The translations under genes were made by a program, and so were the position numbers. From positions 84,908,447 through 84,972,446 of the forward strand of contig NC_092087.1 in NCBI RefSeq assembly GCF_045679555.1: a stretch of DNA of 64,000 nt, given 5' to 3'. The DNA comes from Salvelinus alpinus. Lineage: Eukaryota; Chordata; Actinopteri; Salmoniformes; Salmonidae. The notes below the pieces were generated by a model. The model was not told where the DNA came from. It searched no databases and saw nothing but the letters and a program-made list of their open reading frames with translations. The stretch's first letter is position 1. Every line of letters starts with the position of its first letter. Positions 25,500 through 44,765 of this stretch are shown one piece after another.

Positions 25500-25990
25500 A
25501 CAAACGGATCCCTTCAACAGGAAAATAAAAAACCCGCCTACTTAGCTGAGCGTCTTCTTCGGTGGTTTAGAAGCCTGTCAATCAATCGCACCTAACCCCT
25601 GGCAAGATGGTGATGAGTTTGTCCGTGCTCTGCTCAACACAAACAGATTGATATAAATCATGTGGCTTTGTTTTTAAAAGGATGTGTCATTTGGAAGCAA
25701 TACATTTTCTTAGCTAGCTACATTGACAATTTAATTTCAGTGTCCTTATGCCAACTTTCTATGTCTTGTTTCTCTCTCCACCCTACCATATCCTGTCTGG
25801 TCTGTCTGCATGACCCATAGGCCTATTAAGTTGTGATTGCAGCCACATCTGTTTGTGTGAAACCCCAGGCGGAGGTTTTAACCCAAATATCCTGCATGAA
25901 AAAAAGAGAAATAAACCTCAGATATGGATTTATGCACAGTTGCAAACAAGAATCAAATAGACTTGGTCTATTGTAAGCCCTAGCCTTCAA
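25500..25990. other. intergenic upstream of dnal4, nothing further recognised
   Basis: Unique AT-rich sequence; no coding frame of interest. Confidence 0.45.
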
Positions 25991-26164
25991 TTTTTTTAAC
26001 CTTTATTTAACTAGGCAAGTCAGTTAAGAACAAATTCTTATTTACAATGACAGCCTAGGAACAGTGGGTTAACTGCCTTGTTCAGGTGCAGAGCAACAGA
26101 TTTTTACCTTGTCAGCTCTCTTTTGGTTACTGGCCCAACACTCTAACCACTAGGCTACCTGCCA
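25991..26164 (-). mobile_element. tRNA-like SINE, B box deleted
   Basis: On the minus strand it starts with GTAGCCTAGTGGTTAGAGTG (A-box-like, tRNA-related). It passes through CTGTTCCTAGGCTGTCATTG and AACTGACTTGCCTAGTTAAA and ends AAATAAAGGTTAAAAAAA. The segment where a B box (GTTCAAATC) is expected, between AGTAACCAAAAG and AGAGCTGACAAGG, is absent. Confidence 0.75.
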
Positions 26165-27328
<1,164 letters not shown>

Positions 27329-27850
27329 GCTTACAAGCGCCATGTGAGTCATGTCGTAATCCCCAACTAAACTAATTAATGAGAGAAGATTAGATGGACT
27401 AGCCTTATCCTTATCCACTAGAGGGAGAGGGATATGAGAAGGAGAGAGGGGGGGGGGGGCTATCAGCTTTGTCAATCATCTGTATCCTAGTAGTATTGTG
27501 TGATGTTTCCATGTTGCTGTATATACTGTTGTGGTGTTTATGTATTGTCATGTATTTATTGAGTTTTTACCACATGCTGCTAAATGAACTGGGGATCATA
27601 AAGACTCTACTCTACCCTACTAGAAAGAGAGAGGAAACAAGATATAGAAATGAACCAATAAAGGAGGTAGAAGAATGATAGAGGGAGAGATAAAACAAGG
27701 GAGAGCAGGAGAAGTGTCTGACAGATGGGAAAGTGTAAATAGCGACAGCAGATCCACCAGCTGGACCAACAGAGAAGAGGGAGAGACGGAGAGAAAGATC
27801 AGAGGAGAAAAAGAGAGGTGGGTAAGGACATCACAGTGGAGAACCTAACA
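27329..27850. other. intergenic, nothing recognised
   Basis: Purine-rich unique sequence with a run of 11-12 G at about 27449. Confidence 0.45.
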
Positions 27851-27854
27851 CAGT

Positions 27855-27966
27855 CCCAAATGGCACCCTATTCCCTATATAGTGCAATATGGGCCCTGGT
27901 CAAAAGCCCTATGAGCCACTGGTCAAAAGTAGTGCACTATTCAGGGAATAAGGTGCCATTTGGCAC
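27855..27966. mobile_element. foldback (inverted-repeat) MITE
   Basis: The left arm CAAATGGCACCCTATTCCCT pairs with the right arm AGGGAATAAGGTGCCATTTG across a short centre that itself contains GGTCAAAAG copies. The whole element of about 112 bp would form a hairpin. It is a very common type of salmonid dispersed repeat. Confidence 0.8.
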
Positions 27967-28030
27967 TTAGCCACAGACATTCATCATCTCTGGCAGAGAG
28001 AGAGAGAAGCTGACTCACATAACGTCTGCT

Positions 28031-28127
28031 TCCCAAATAGCACCCTATTCCCTTGATGGTGCACCACTTTTGACCCGGGCCAATAGGACTCTGATCAATT
28101 GTAGAACATAGGATGTAATTTGGGATG
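28031..28127. mobile_element. second, decayed copy of the foldback MITE
   Basis: CCCAAATAGCACCCTATTCC opens the element and GGATGTAATTTGGGATGC closes it; the centre keeps CACTTTTGACCCGGGCC. It lies about 65 bp from the first copy in the same orientation. Confidence 0.7.
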
Positions 28128-28230
28128 CAGCCAACCATAGAGGAAGTGTTGTTAGTTTTACCCTGAAAAAACAACGGTTGTGACTGACTGACTGACTGGT
28201 GGAGAGAAAGCGTGATAAAGAAAGAGGGGG

Positions 28231-29163
28231 GGTTTGAGGGTGACGCAACAAGATAAATAATGGGCCAAGTCCAGGAGGTGGTTTGAGGGTGACGCAACAA
28301 GATAAATAATGGGCCAAGTCCAGGAGGTAGTCTGAGGGTGACGCAACAAGATAAATAATGGGCCAAGTCCAGGAGGTGGTCTGAGGGTGACGCAACAAGA
28401 TAAATAATGGGCCAAGTCCAGGAGGTGGTTTGAGGGTGACGCAACAAGAGAAATAATGGGCCAAGTCCAGGAGGTGGTTTGAGGGTGACGCAACAAGATA
28501 AATAATGGGCCAAGTCCAGGAGGTGGTTTGAGGGTGACGCAACAAGATAAATAATGGGCCAAGTCCAGGAGGTGGTTTGAGGGTGACGCAACATGAGAAA
28601 TAATGGGCCAAGTCCAGGAGGTGGTTTGGGGGTGACGCAACATGAGAAATAATGGGCCAAGTCCAGGAGGTGGTTTGAGGGTGACGCAACAAGAGAACTA
28701 ATGGGCCAAGTCCAGGAGGTGGTCTGAGGGTGACGCAACATGAGAAATAATGGGCCAAGTCCAGGAGGTGGTTTGAGGGTGACGCAACAAGATAAATAAT
28801 GGGCCAAGTCCAGGAGGTAGTCTGAGGGTGACGCAACATGAGAAATAATGGGCCAAGTCCAGGAGGTGGTTTGAGGGTGACGCAACATGAGAAATAATGG
28901 GCCAAGTCCAGGAGGTAGTCTGAGGGTGACGCAACATGAGAAATAATGGGCCAAGTCCAGGAGGTAGTCTGAGGGTGACGCAACAAGATAAATAATGGGC
29001 CAAGACCAGGAGGTAGTCTGAGGGTGACGCAACAAGAGAAATAATGGGCCAAGTCCAGGAGGTGGTTTGAGGGTGACGCAACATGAGAAATAATGGGCCA
29101 AGTCCAGGAGGTGGATTGAGGGTGACGCAACAAGATAAATAATGGGCCAAGTCCAGGAGGTCA
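28231..29163. repeat. 49-bp minisatellite, 19 copies
   Basis: The unit contains GGTTTGAGGGTGACGCAACA, AGATAAATAATGGGCCAAGT and CCAGGAGGT. Variants are AAGATAAAT/ATGAGAAAT/AAGAGAAAT and GGTTTG/GTCTG. Long ORFs on the minus strand in all three frames arise because the repeat lacks stops there; they are not genes. Confidence 0.98.
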
Positions 29164-29866
29164 GAATGGATGAATAGTGACTAAAATATCAAAAAGAGGA
29201 GTAGATTAGAATCTAATGAGAAAGAGGGAAGGAAAAGGGTAGAGAGGATGACATAACTATCAGAGAGCAGGAGAGGATGCAGGGAGAGAAATATGGAGGG
29301 ATAGTGAAGGATAGAGGTGGGAGGAAAGAGAGAGAGGGAGGGGGTATATGGAGAGAAAGAGATATACAAAGGGATAGAGAGGTAAAGAGGGAGAGGGACG
29401 GAGGGCTAGAGAAGGTTAGACAAAGAGGGGGATGAAAGAGGCATAGAGAGATGGAGGGAAAGATAGAAAGAGAGAGGCGGAGGGATGCAGAGGAAGAGAG
29501 AGACAGTAGGGACTAGAGCTGAGTGACAGAGATAATTAAAGCTCATGTATTAATCAGGAGGAGTGGAGAGGGAGTGGGGCTATGACTACATATTATGCTA
29601 ATATCCCAAGCTGACGTGTATGTATGTGTGTGTGCGTGACTGCGTGCGTACGTGTTTGTGCTTGCCTGCGTACGCACGTACATGCATGCATGTGTGTGTG
29701 TGTGTGTGTGCGCTTGACTGGGAAATAGATAGAGACGGAGAGAGGGGGACCTAACAAAGATTGTAAAGTAGAGGCAAGACTATAGTGTTGAAGTGGGTAG
29801 ACAGAATAACAAAGATGTTCAACAAACAAAGATCTTTAAAATAAAATGTAATTTCAGCCTGTGTTG
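29164..29866. other. intergenic, purine-rich
   Basis: AGAG-rich sequence with a short GT run at about 29690-29712. No gene is seen. Confidence 0.5.
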
Positions 29867-30199
29867 CCTTAAAGGGATCCTTCAGGCTTTTGGCAATGAG
29901 GCCCTTTATCTACTTCCCCAGAGTCAGACCATTTTTATGTCTCTGTCTGCAGTTTGAAGGATGTTGCTAACTAGGGCTAGTGCAATTGCTAACTAGCGTT
30001 AGCGCAATGACTGGAGGTCTATGGGTATCTGCTAACATGCTAGTATATACCCATAGACTTCCATTAATTTAGCTAATGCTAGTTAGCATTGGCATATGAA
30101 ATCACCTCTAACTTGCTTCATACTGGACACAGAGACATAAAAATGGCATCCACAAATTCATCTGACTATGGGAAGTATCCCTGAAAGTATCCCTTTAAG
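29867..30199. mobile_element. non-autonomous DNA-transposon-like repeat with CTTAAAGGGAT ends
   Basis: The left end CCTTAAAGGGATCC and the right end TATCCCTTTAAG are inverted copies. The interior holds a long imperfect palindrome (TAACTAGCGTTAGCGCAATG with ACCCATAGACTTCCATTAAT and AGCTAATGCTAGTTAGCATT). No coding sequence is present. Confidence 0.65.
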
Positions 30200-30778
30200 T
30201 GAAAGAGACAGCTACATAAAGTATCCCTTTAAGTGAAAGAGACAGATACATAAAGTATCCCTTTAAGAGAGAGAGACGAATACATAAAGTATCCCTTTAA
30301 GAGAGAGAGACGAATACATAAAGTATCCCTTTAAGAAAGAGAGACAAATACATAAAGTATCCCTTTAAGAGAGAGAGACAGATACATAACAGTATCCCTT
30401 TAAGAGAGAGAGACAGATACATAACAGTATCCCTTTAAGAGAGAGAGACAGATACATAGAGTATCCCTTTAAGAGAAAGAGACAGATACATAAAGTATCC
30501 CTTTAAGACAGAGAGAGACAGATACATAAAGTATCCCTTTAAGAGAGAAAGACAGATACATAAAGTATCTCTTTAAGAGAGAAAGACAGATACATAACAG
30601 TATCCCTTTAAGAGAGAAAGACAGATACATAACAGTATCCCTTTAAGAGAGAAAGACAGCTACATAAAGTATCCCTTTAAGGGAGAAAGACAGATACATA
30701 AAGTATCCCTTTAAGAGAGAAAGACAGATACATAAAGTATCCCTTTAAGAGAGAGAGAGACAGATACATAACAGTTAG
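30187..30778. repeat. ~34-bp minisatellite derived from the preceding element's end
   Basis: About 17 copies of a unit with AGTATCCCTTTAAGAGAGAG and AGACAGATACATAA. The GTATCCCTTTAAG part is the terminal sequence of the adjacent element at 29867-30199. Confidence 0.95.
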
Positions 30779-30952
30779 TGTGGGAGAGATGATACTAGAT
30801 CAGAGAGCAGCACAGTTCAACTCCACAGTTCCTTCTGTGTGGGTAGAGGACCAGTCACGACACACACACACATACACACAAACACACAAGATTTGACCAT
30901 ACACACACAGTAAGCCATAACGTACCTTCTTACGACATCATAACCATTTTAT

Positions 30953-30958
30953 TTTATT
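30953..30958 (-). terminator. candidate polyA signal for nptxr
   Basis: AATAAA on the minus strand (GAATAAAATAAAATGG context) would give nptxr a ~1.9-kb 3'UTR. It is not the only possible signal and is unproven. Confidence 0.3.
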
Positions 30959-32901
30959 CATCCACATATTGTCACAATATCATAGAAGATCCATGGAGGT
31001 GCACAAGATGAACAAGCACAACACTTACTGACATCACAGCTGGTTACAATAATATCATAACCAATAGCAGGAGAGAGAGAGAGAGAGAAAGAGAGATTGA
31101 GAAAGAGAGATTGAGAAAGAGAGAGAGAGAGAATAAAATACATTTGACATTTGCATTGGGTGTGTAATACCCAGACAGGCACTTTACAACCATATGTCAA
31201 TGGTGAAGTGGGGGGGGGGGGGGGGACCCAATAATCCGGGTGCACTTTTCTTCACTACACCCCTCAACTCAACATCAGTGTCCCAATGTCCCTTCTTTAC
31301 ACACTTATTAAGCAATTCTGTGAGTAAGAAAAAGCTAAATACACATTCTTTGAGGTGCGTATTCTTTTTAGGCTTTGTGGGGTGAAGCGCACCATTCAAT
31401 AATTAATATTGTTGTACGTTTTTGTGTTGTTGCTGTATAGGAAACAGGACTATTTAGGAATCTGACCTCTGACCTCAAATTTTGAAAAAGGTTTTCTCAT
31501 GCATACAGATATACATTCCATTCCATCAGCTTTACATGAAAAAAACATTGAGACAGGTCACAAATCACTGTAAAGGGCGAATCTGCAGTTCAAACAACAA
31601 CAAAGCGGACACCCTGCCACAATGGATGTACGAATCACTTAACAGATTGCCCCTTTAAGTCAACAAGATGGATATTATGAATCTAAAAAATCAATTGAGG
31701 TCTTAATTTACATGATCCATGTGACTCGCAACAGCTATCTCTATGGCAATACATTATGCTGGGCCGTGACAATTGCATCTTTGTGAGAGGTTTTGTGAGT
31801 CGCAGTAGGTCAAACGGAGAGTTTCTTTGAAAGCACACAACACACAGACATAGAAAATAGACACAGTGTTAGAAAAAAAACATTGCTGCAAAAGAAAATC
31901 AACGAAATGCGCAGTAGAAAAAGCAATCCAAACGCTCACTTTTAACGAGCTGTTGTTGATCAGAAACACAGTTGAGTAGCAACACTGGCGTCACATCTCC
32001 AAAAGCAGAAGAAAATCCCTATTTCAAAGTTAGAAGCACAAGCTTCAGAACACGTGATGAGATGAGATGAGGTGAAATGAGATGAGGTGAAATGAGATGA
32101 GATGAGGTGAGGTGAGGTGAAATGAGATGAGATGAAATGAGATGAGATGAGGTGAGGTGAGGTGAGGTGAGGTGAAATGAGATGAAATGAGATGAGATGA
32201 GGTGAAATGAGATGAGATGAGATGAGGTGAGGTGAAATGAGATGAGGTGAGGTGAGGTGAGGTGAGGTGAAATGAGATGAAATGAGATGAGATGAGGTGA
32301 AATGAGATGAGATGAGGTGAGGTGAGGTGAGATGAGATGAGGTGAAATGAGATGAGATGAGATGAGGTGAGGTGAGGTGAGATGAGATGAAATGAGATGA
32401 GGCGTGGCGTATGTAGCTCTTCCCTGGGGGGCTGAGATCCCCAACCTCCCCCACCCAACTCTCTAAAACACAAATCAGAGATGTGAAAAAAAGCAGCACG
32501 TTTCCCTTAACATCTTCCCACATCGCCACAGAGCTAAAGCTAGTCTGGGTGTTGTTCTCAACAGCTGTAGCGCTGTTGATGTTAACACCTTCAGTGGGTG
32601 AACAACACCCAGATAACAACACACCTACTCAACTAATCTCTACTCCCCCTGATCCCAGACCCTCCGAAAAGCCTCCTCAAGCACACCCACCCTCTCTTGG
32701 AAAGAGCAATGCCCCTTTAAAACAACTCAAATGACTCTCCATCTCTACCCCAGTTCCCCATCACACAAACCCTGCCCCAGAAAAACACCTCAAACCCCCC
32801 TCTTATGAGGAGCATAAACAAACCAACTAACCCCTCTGGCCTCACTGAGCAGCTCCCCTTTATAACAATCAAGTTTCCCCTCTACCAAACCATCTAACCC
32901 T
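30959..32901 (-). other. probable nptxr 3'UTR / downstream region
   Basis: There is no gene here. The stretch holds a GA tract (31070-31130), a run of 17-18 G at about 31209, and a pentanucleotide array at 32052-32402. Its assignment as UTR rests on position alone. Confidence 0.35.
32052..32402. repeat. pentanucleotide array (GATGA/GGTGA/AATGA)n
   Basis: About 70 five-base units of the form (G/A)(A/G)TGA, arranged in larger repeating words such as GATGAGGTGAAATGA. Long HLISSHLTSP ORFs are artefacts. Confidence 0.96.
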
Positions 32902-39047
<6,146 letters not shown>

Positions 39048-39620
39048 AGCGGCAGAGTGGCGAGATAGGCTAAAGCGATCGATAGATTAGCCTACAAATC
39101 AGAGATCAAATTCCGTTGGAAAGATATATTCTACTGAAAAATAAGGTCAGTTTTCCCCCCTCACAATCTAGATTACATTAGGCTATGAGAATGCTATAGC
39201 CAACATCACTCGTGCGATTTCATAATCCGCTCCTCGATAGCCTATCAGTTGATTAATCTACCTGCTTTTTTATATGATTAAATAAAACGAATAACCTAGG
39301 CCTATATTATAATACGCCCCCTCGCCCCCAAAACACCTCCAAACGCGCAGAAAACAAACGACAGTGGTTGACAGACGCGTTTGTTGCCTTTTTATCTAAA
39401 TGTAGAAATACCGATTGTTCTGTCAGCAGGCCTAAATCGAAAGACCGTCTCCCTCTCTCGGTGTTGCTAAGCTCTGCTCCTATCCTCCGTCCGTAGTTAC
39501 TATGGGAACCGTGACAGAGTAGGCGGGGAGACAGACGAGGGAGTGGAGGGTGTGTGTGTGGGATGCGTCATTGGAGGTGAAGAAGCAAATAACATTATAA
39601 ACAGCATCTAATACGATAGA
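39048..39620 (-). promoter_or_regulatory. nptxr 5'UTR and promoter region (inferred)
   Basis: This is the upstream flank of the nptxr ATG, with moderately CpG-containing sequence at 39320-39500. No TATA box or defined element can be assigned with confidence. Confidence 0.35.
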
Positions 39621-39621
39621 G

Positions 39622-39806
<185 letters not shown>

Positions 39807-39969
39807 CAAAATACTACACCCGTTTATGGTTTGTGTGTGTGTATGTGCGCGCTCACAGCAGATGCGTGTATGAGGCATACATCCTCTATTACCAGACCGG
39901 AACATAAACCCACACTTACGATATCCCCCACGCACAGCACGAGTCTAGTCTGCCTGGACAATATGCTCT

Positions 39970-41010
39970 AGTAAATCAAATCAAATGAAACGTTATTGGT
40001 CGCGTACATATTCTGCAGATTTTATCGCAGGTGCAGCGAAATTGTAATGTTTTTAGCTCCAGCTGTGTAGTAATATCTAACAACACAAAACAATACAGAC
40101 AAATCCCCGCACTCAGAACAGCCTCACTCTGTCGGGGCGTTCCACAGGGATGCTGGCCCAAGTTGGCACCAATGCTTCCTATAGTTGTGTCAAGTTGGCT
40201 GGATGTCCTTTGGGTGATTTACCATTCTTGATACACACAGGACACTGTTGAGCGTGAAAAACCCGGCAGTGTTGCAGTTCTTGGCACAAGCCAGTGTGCC
40301 TGGCATAGCTGTTCAAAGGCACTTAAATATTTTGTCTTGCCCATTCACCCTCTGAATGTCACACATACACAATCCATGTCTCAATTGTCTCAAGGTTTAA
40401 AAATCCTTCTTTAACCTGTCTCCTCCCCTTCATCTACACTGATTGAAGTGGATTTAATAAGGGACATCAATGAGGGATCATAGCTTTCATTTGGATTCAC
40501 CTGGTCAGTCTGTCATGGAAAGAGCAGGTGTTCATAATGTTTTGTATACTCAGTGTATATATATGATGGTGTGCATAGACAGTGTGGACAGTTTATGAAT
40601 AGAAAAGGTGTGTACAGCAATAGTTAGGATAAGCCTTGACTAGAATACATTATATACATATGAAGTGGGTAAAACACTATGTAAACATGATTAAAGGGAC
40701 CAGTGTTCCATGACTATGTACATAGGGCAGCAGTCTCTAAGGTGCAGGGTTGAGTACCGGGTGGTAGCCGGTTAGTAACAGTGACTAAGTTCAGGACAGA
40801 GCACTGAGGCCGGCTAGTGGTGACTATTTAACAGTCTGAAGGCCTGGAGATAGAAGCTGTTTTTCAGTCTCTCAGTCCCAGCTTTGATGCACCTGTACTG
40901 TCTCCGGGTTCTAGATGGTAGCAGGGGGGGAACAGGCCATGACGTGGGTGGCTGATGTCCTTGATGATCTTCTTCTTCCTGTGACACCAGGTGCTGTAGA
41001 TGTCCTGGAG
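39970..41010 (-). mobile_element. 5'-truncated LINE 3' end, split by a Tc1-like insertion
   Basis: On the minus strand it ends in the family tail (AAATCAAATCAAATGAAACG on plus, at 39976). Its 5' part encodes the C-terminus seen intact in the LINE at 59443: YRCIKAGTERLKNSFYLQAF, then RLLNSHH, at 40814-40910. A Tc1-like element occupies about 40105-40558, between 3'UTR pieces that continue on either side. Confidence 0.8.
40105..40558 (-). mobile_element. Tc1-like element inserted in the LINE
   Basis: Minus-strand copy of the family at 21990-22460. Its end reads TACTCAGTGTATATAT on plus, with CATGGAAAGAGCAGGTGTTC inside; the other side holds GCATCCCTGTGGAACGCC on the minus strand. The transposase is only fragmentary. 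Confidence 0.75.
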
Positions 41011-41350
41011 TGGCAGCCATCCCACTAGGAAGTCCCATCTGTCCAGTCCCTAAACCGCAATGGGAGGCCAGCCAGAGATGGGGAGAGGAGAGAGTGTGAG
41101 GAGAAGGGAGGATGGGCTGGTTCTTGGAGAGAATGGAGGAGGAATGGGGAGACCAAACTAGAGAGGAATGAGGCCATCCAGAGCAGGGCTGGCTGGGGTC
41201 GGGAGAGGAGAGGGGACCATGGGTGGCCTGCCAGAGTATGGGCTGGGCTGGATGGAAGAAGGTGGTAGAAGAGTTGAGGACATGGATGCTAAAGGGAGAT
41301 GAAGGTTTGAAGGTGAGGAGTGTGGTAGAATAGGACGATAGTAGACAAGG
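41011..41350. other. intergenic, GGA-rich; nothing recognised
   Basis: Purine-rich unique sequence between two LINE fragments. An ORF of 179 codons on minus is partly LINE tail and partly low complexity. Confidence 0.5.
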
Positions 41351-42165
41351 CATACGAATCGAATCACATTTTATTGGTCACATACACATGGTTAGCAGAT
41401 GTTAATGCGAGTGTAGCGAAATGCTTGTGCTTCTAGTTCTGACAGTGCAGTACATGTATCTAACAATTCCACAACTACCTAATACACACAAATCTAAAGG
41501 GGTGAATGAGAATATGTACATAGAAATATATGGATAAGCATGACAGAGCGGCATAGGCAAGATGCAATAGATGGTATAAAATACAGTATATACATGTGAT
41601 ATGAGTAATGTAAGATATGTAAACATTAGTAAAGTGGCATTATTTTGAGTGGTATTGAATAAAGTGACTAGGGATCCATTTGTTAAAGTGGCCCTTGATT
41701 GGGTCTCAATGTAGGCAGCAGCCTCTGAGTTAGTGGTGACTGTTTAACAGTCTGATGGCCTTGAGATAGAAGCTGTTTTTCAGTCTCTCGGTCCCAGCTT
41801 TGATGCACCTGTACCGACCTCGCTTTCTGGCTGGTAGCTGGGTGAACAGGCAGTGGCTCGGGTGGTTGATGTCCTTGATGATCTTTTTGGCCTTCCTGTG
41901 ACATCGGGTGCTGTAGGTATCATGGAGGGCAGGTAGTTTGCCCCAGGTGATGCGTTGTGCAGACTGCACCACCCTCTGGAGAGCCTTGTGGTTGAGGGCC
42001 ATGCAGTTGCCATACCAGGCTGTGATACAGCCTGACAGGATCCTCTCAATTGTGCAATCTGTAAAAGTTTGTCAGGGTTTTGGGTGACTGTTGCATCTTC
42101 CTCACCAGACTGTCTGATGTTTGTCTGTGATGTGTATACCTAGGAACTTAAAACAGGTCGTGGGA
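41351..42165 (-). mobile_element. second 5'-truncated LINE copy
   Basis: The 3' end (CGAATCACATTTTATTGGTC on plus) is followed, reading minus, by the C-terminal coding remnant: HKALQRVVQSAQRITWGKLP, then KKIIKDINHPSHCLFTQLP, then YRCIKAGTERLKNSFYLKAI. It belongs to the same family as 59443-62258, truncated in the last third of the ORF, with frameshifts. Confidence 0.85.
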
Positions 42166-42379
42166 AGGACAATGGAAAGAGAAGGGGCTATCTTTGCTCA
42201 CAGTAGTGTGTCCACAGATATTCTCTCAACTGTGTTCCGTGGCTGACCCCTGAAGGCCACCAAAGCACAACCATCGCCCCAACCATCTCTTCAAACCTTT
42301 TCTGAGAGTGCAGGCTAAGAGCAAAAATCCTGCCCATGTGACCTGTGTTAACAGTGCCACCATGTGGATCATCAGGGAA

Positions 42380-42482
42380 CTACCAACACAGTGGTCTGAG
42401 CTCAGGCCAGTTTCCCCAGACATACTGCTTTAAGTCTAGGACTAGGCTTGATCTGGGCCCTGGAAACCAGCCACAGAGAATC
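42380..42482. mobile_element. decayed hairpin-type MITE fragment
   Basis: GCCAGTTTCCCCAGACATAC and AGTCTAGGACTAGGCTTGAT, then CTGGGCCCTGGAAACCAGCC, fit the two ends of a palindromic fish repeat; the centre is missing. Confidence 0.45.
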
Positions 42483-42648
42483 ATAGACAACCTTCTCCTT
42501 CAGTTGAAAGCCAAGATACCAGATTGAATCTCCAAATGGACTCTTAAAGCGATACACTCACAAGAATCACCATATAACAGAGGTCAGAGAACTCCTCTGT
42601 AAAGAACTGAAGAGATGAACGACAAAAGGAACTGTCTTGGAGGTGTTT

Positions 42649-42654
42649 TTTATT
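42649..42654 (-). terminator. candidate polyA signal for cbx6
   Basis: AATAAA on the minus strand (CTTTTAATAAAAAACACC context), about 2.1 kb past the cbx6 stop. Confidence 0.45.
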
Positions 42655-44765
42655 AAAAGCCTCGCACAACAGAACATATACAGGAAGCAACAACGAACGA
42701 ACGTCAACATGACCACGCTCACCTTACCTGTACAATAAGGGTTCGCAAAACATGCTTCAGCTACATTATCACAACGTTACCATCGACATTATCCTCGTCA
42801 TTATCATCATTATTACCATTAACACAATTCAATGTACATCATTCATATTACCAATATTACGAGACACAAACTGCAGTCTTGACACACATTTATAATTCAT
42901 TAAAAATCTGGGGTTTTCCATTTTTTATCAAACCCATATTGGACATGAATCAAAAACAACAATAACAATCAAAGGTAATTACTAAAAAGGTAAAGCATAC
43001 ACATTACTCTTCATTCAAAAATATATAATGAGGTACATAAGCAAAAGCCCTCGAAATGAACCCCCCCCCCCATAAAACAGTTTACATGGACAAACATTTC
43101 ATATTTGATTCTTCAGGTCGGCTTCTTGTCATTACATTAAAGTGCCAATGACATGGCTCTTGAAATTACATCCAAAAATTGACAAATTAAAAAAGAAAGA
43201 TAAAAAAAACAAAAGAAATCTAGAGCCCTGCTTGGTATAAATGTAGGCCACTATGTCAAGTTGTGCTACCTATTTATATCAACTGTTAAAACGTCACCAA
43301 GAAGTACATGAACACTCCTTCTACTGGCGTAACCAATGAGTCAACAGAATCTACTGGTTTAGCCAATGACAGTCAAGAGAATCTACTGGTTTAGCCAATG
43401 ACAGTCAAGAGAATCTACTGGTTTAGCCAATGACAGTCAAGAGAATCTGTTTTTATCCATTAACAGCTGAATGATGATGCGTTTGTGGTAGGATGTGTAT
43501 TATTATTATCACAGTATCAAAGACTAGACGACAATCAACCATCTATCTAATACAGTATACGGACGAGATGCAGTGGAGTTGGAACTGAGCAGCTATAAGG
43601 CAACACATGCTTTTAAATATCGTAATAATATTGTACAAATACACCAGAGAGAGAGAGAGGGGGGGGCCCTATAGAAACAGGGGCAGCACCAGAAGATGGT
43701 CAGATCTGGGACCAGGATATCAGAACGTCAACACAACCTGGTTTAGAAGGCATTGAGAGGTTTGGACTACAGGTTATTCCACAGAGAATATCTGGTAGGT
43801 ACAAACACAAGTGTTCACGGTGGATAGGTTACATACTACATCATCATTAATCCCACTCCATGCAGTCCACAGCTTAAATAATTAGAGAGTCAGTTTAGAG
43901 TCTTGACTGAGGTTCCAGAACACTGAACATTCCGGAATCTTGAAGGCGACAGCGAGTTAAAGGCAGGCGTTGGAACATGGCAATAAGAAAAGCAATAACT
44001 TAACTTTCTATGCTTTCACCGCTTATCTGTATTCTTTTTGCAGCTGAATTAACGTTGTGCGTGCATATAAATATATACTTATACAGGCCTGTGCATTCGA
44101 GAGAGGGAAAAAAGAAGGGCTTGTAATTCACATGTGGATATTGGATACGGAAATGATACAGAATACGGTTGTTGTCCATAATGGAGTCAAGCGCGTTGCT
44201 GAATATCTCAGTGTAGAAAAGCAGTATTGCCGAAGCCCAACAAAGCAAGTGCAACGTCATTTCATCACCTCATTTAAACCTTAACGAGTCGGACTTCCAA
44301 TGGAAATAATGGGTATAAATATGCACAAATAACAAACACTGTTATTGGTTGTATGAATTTCCCTACAATAAAGATTGAATTGATTTGAACGTTATTATGA
44401 CTGAAGGTATCTATTGCCAGCCTCCAAACAGTCAAGGTTGTGAGAGTGGACATGGATTGAATAAACTTTATTGATCCTCAGAAGAGAAATCATGCTGCAT
44501 AAAGATAGACAATCAGCCTTATTATAGATGTATATTGCACGCCCTGCTCTTAGCTTTTCATAGTTCTGTTCAAAAAAATAACGCTCTTCTTCAATATTCA
44601 ATGGCCTGAATTTCATTATTATTGGAAGTTTTTTTTACCTTCTGTGTTAAAATAGCATTACTCCCTAGCCTGGTCCCAGACAATGACCACAGGAGTTGGC
44701 CAAGACAGCACAAACAGATCAGGGAGCCAGGCTAATTCATTCATCTCCACTTCTGTAATCTCTTC
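42655..44765 (-). other. probable cbx6 3'UTR
   Basis: No coding sequence is present. It is AT-rich, largely free of microsatellites and single-copy-looking, unlike the neighbouring intergenic DNA, which fits a long Polycomb-gene 3'UTR. It contains a 32-bp tandem repeat (43350-43450, GGTTTAGCCAATGACAGTCA), a run of C at about 43060, and MITE fragments (44664-44736). Confidence 0.45.
44664..44736. mobile_element. half of a palindromic MITE
   Basis: CCTAGCCTGGTCCCAGACAA and TGACCACAGGAGTTGGCCAA, then GACAGCACAAACAGATCAGG, share the core seen as a hairpin at 49036-49105. Confidence 0.65.

Noticed and set aside
27941-29133. Minus-strand ORFs of 362-386 codons (LDLAHYLSCCVTL repeats)
   Set aside because: Produced by the 49-bp minisatellite; open in all three minus frames, no conserved start.
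32019-32622. Minus-strand ORFs rich in HLISSHLTSP
   Set aside because: Pentanucleotide repeat artefact.
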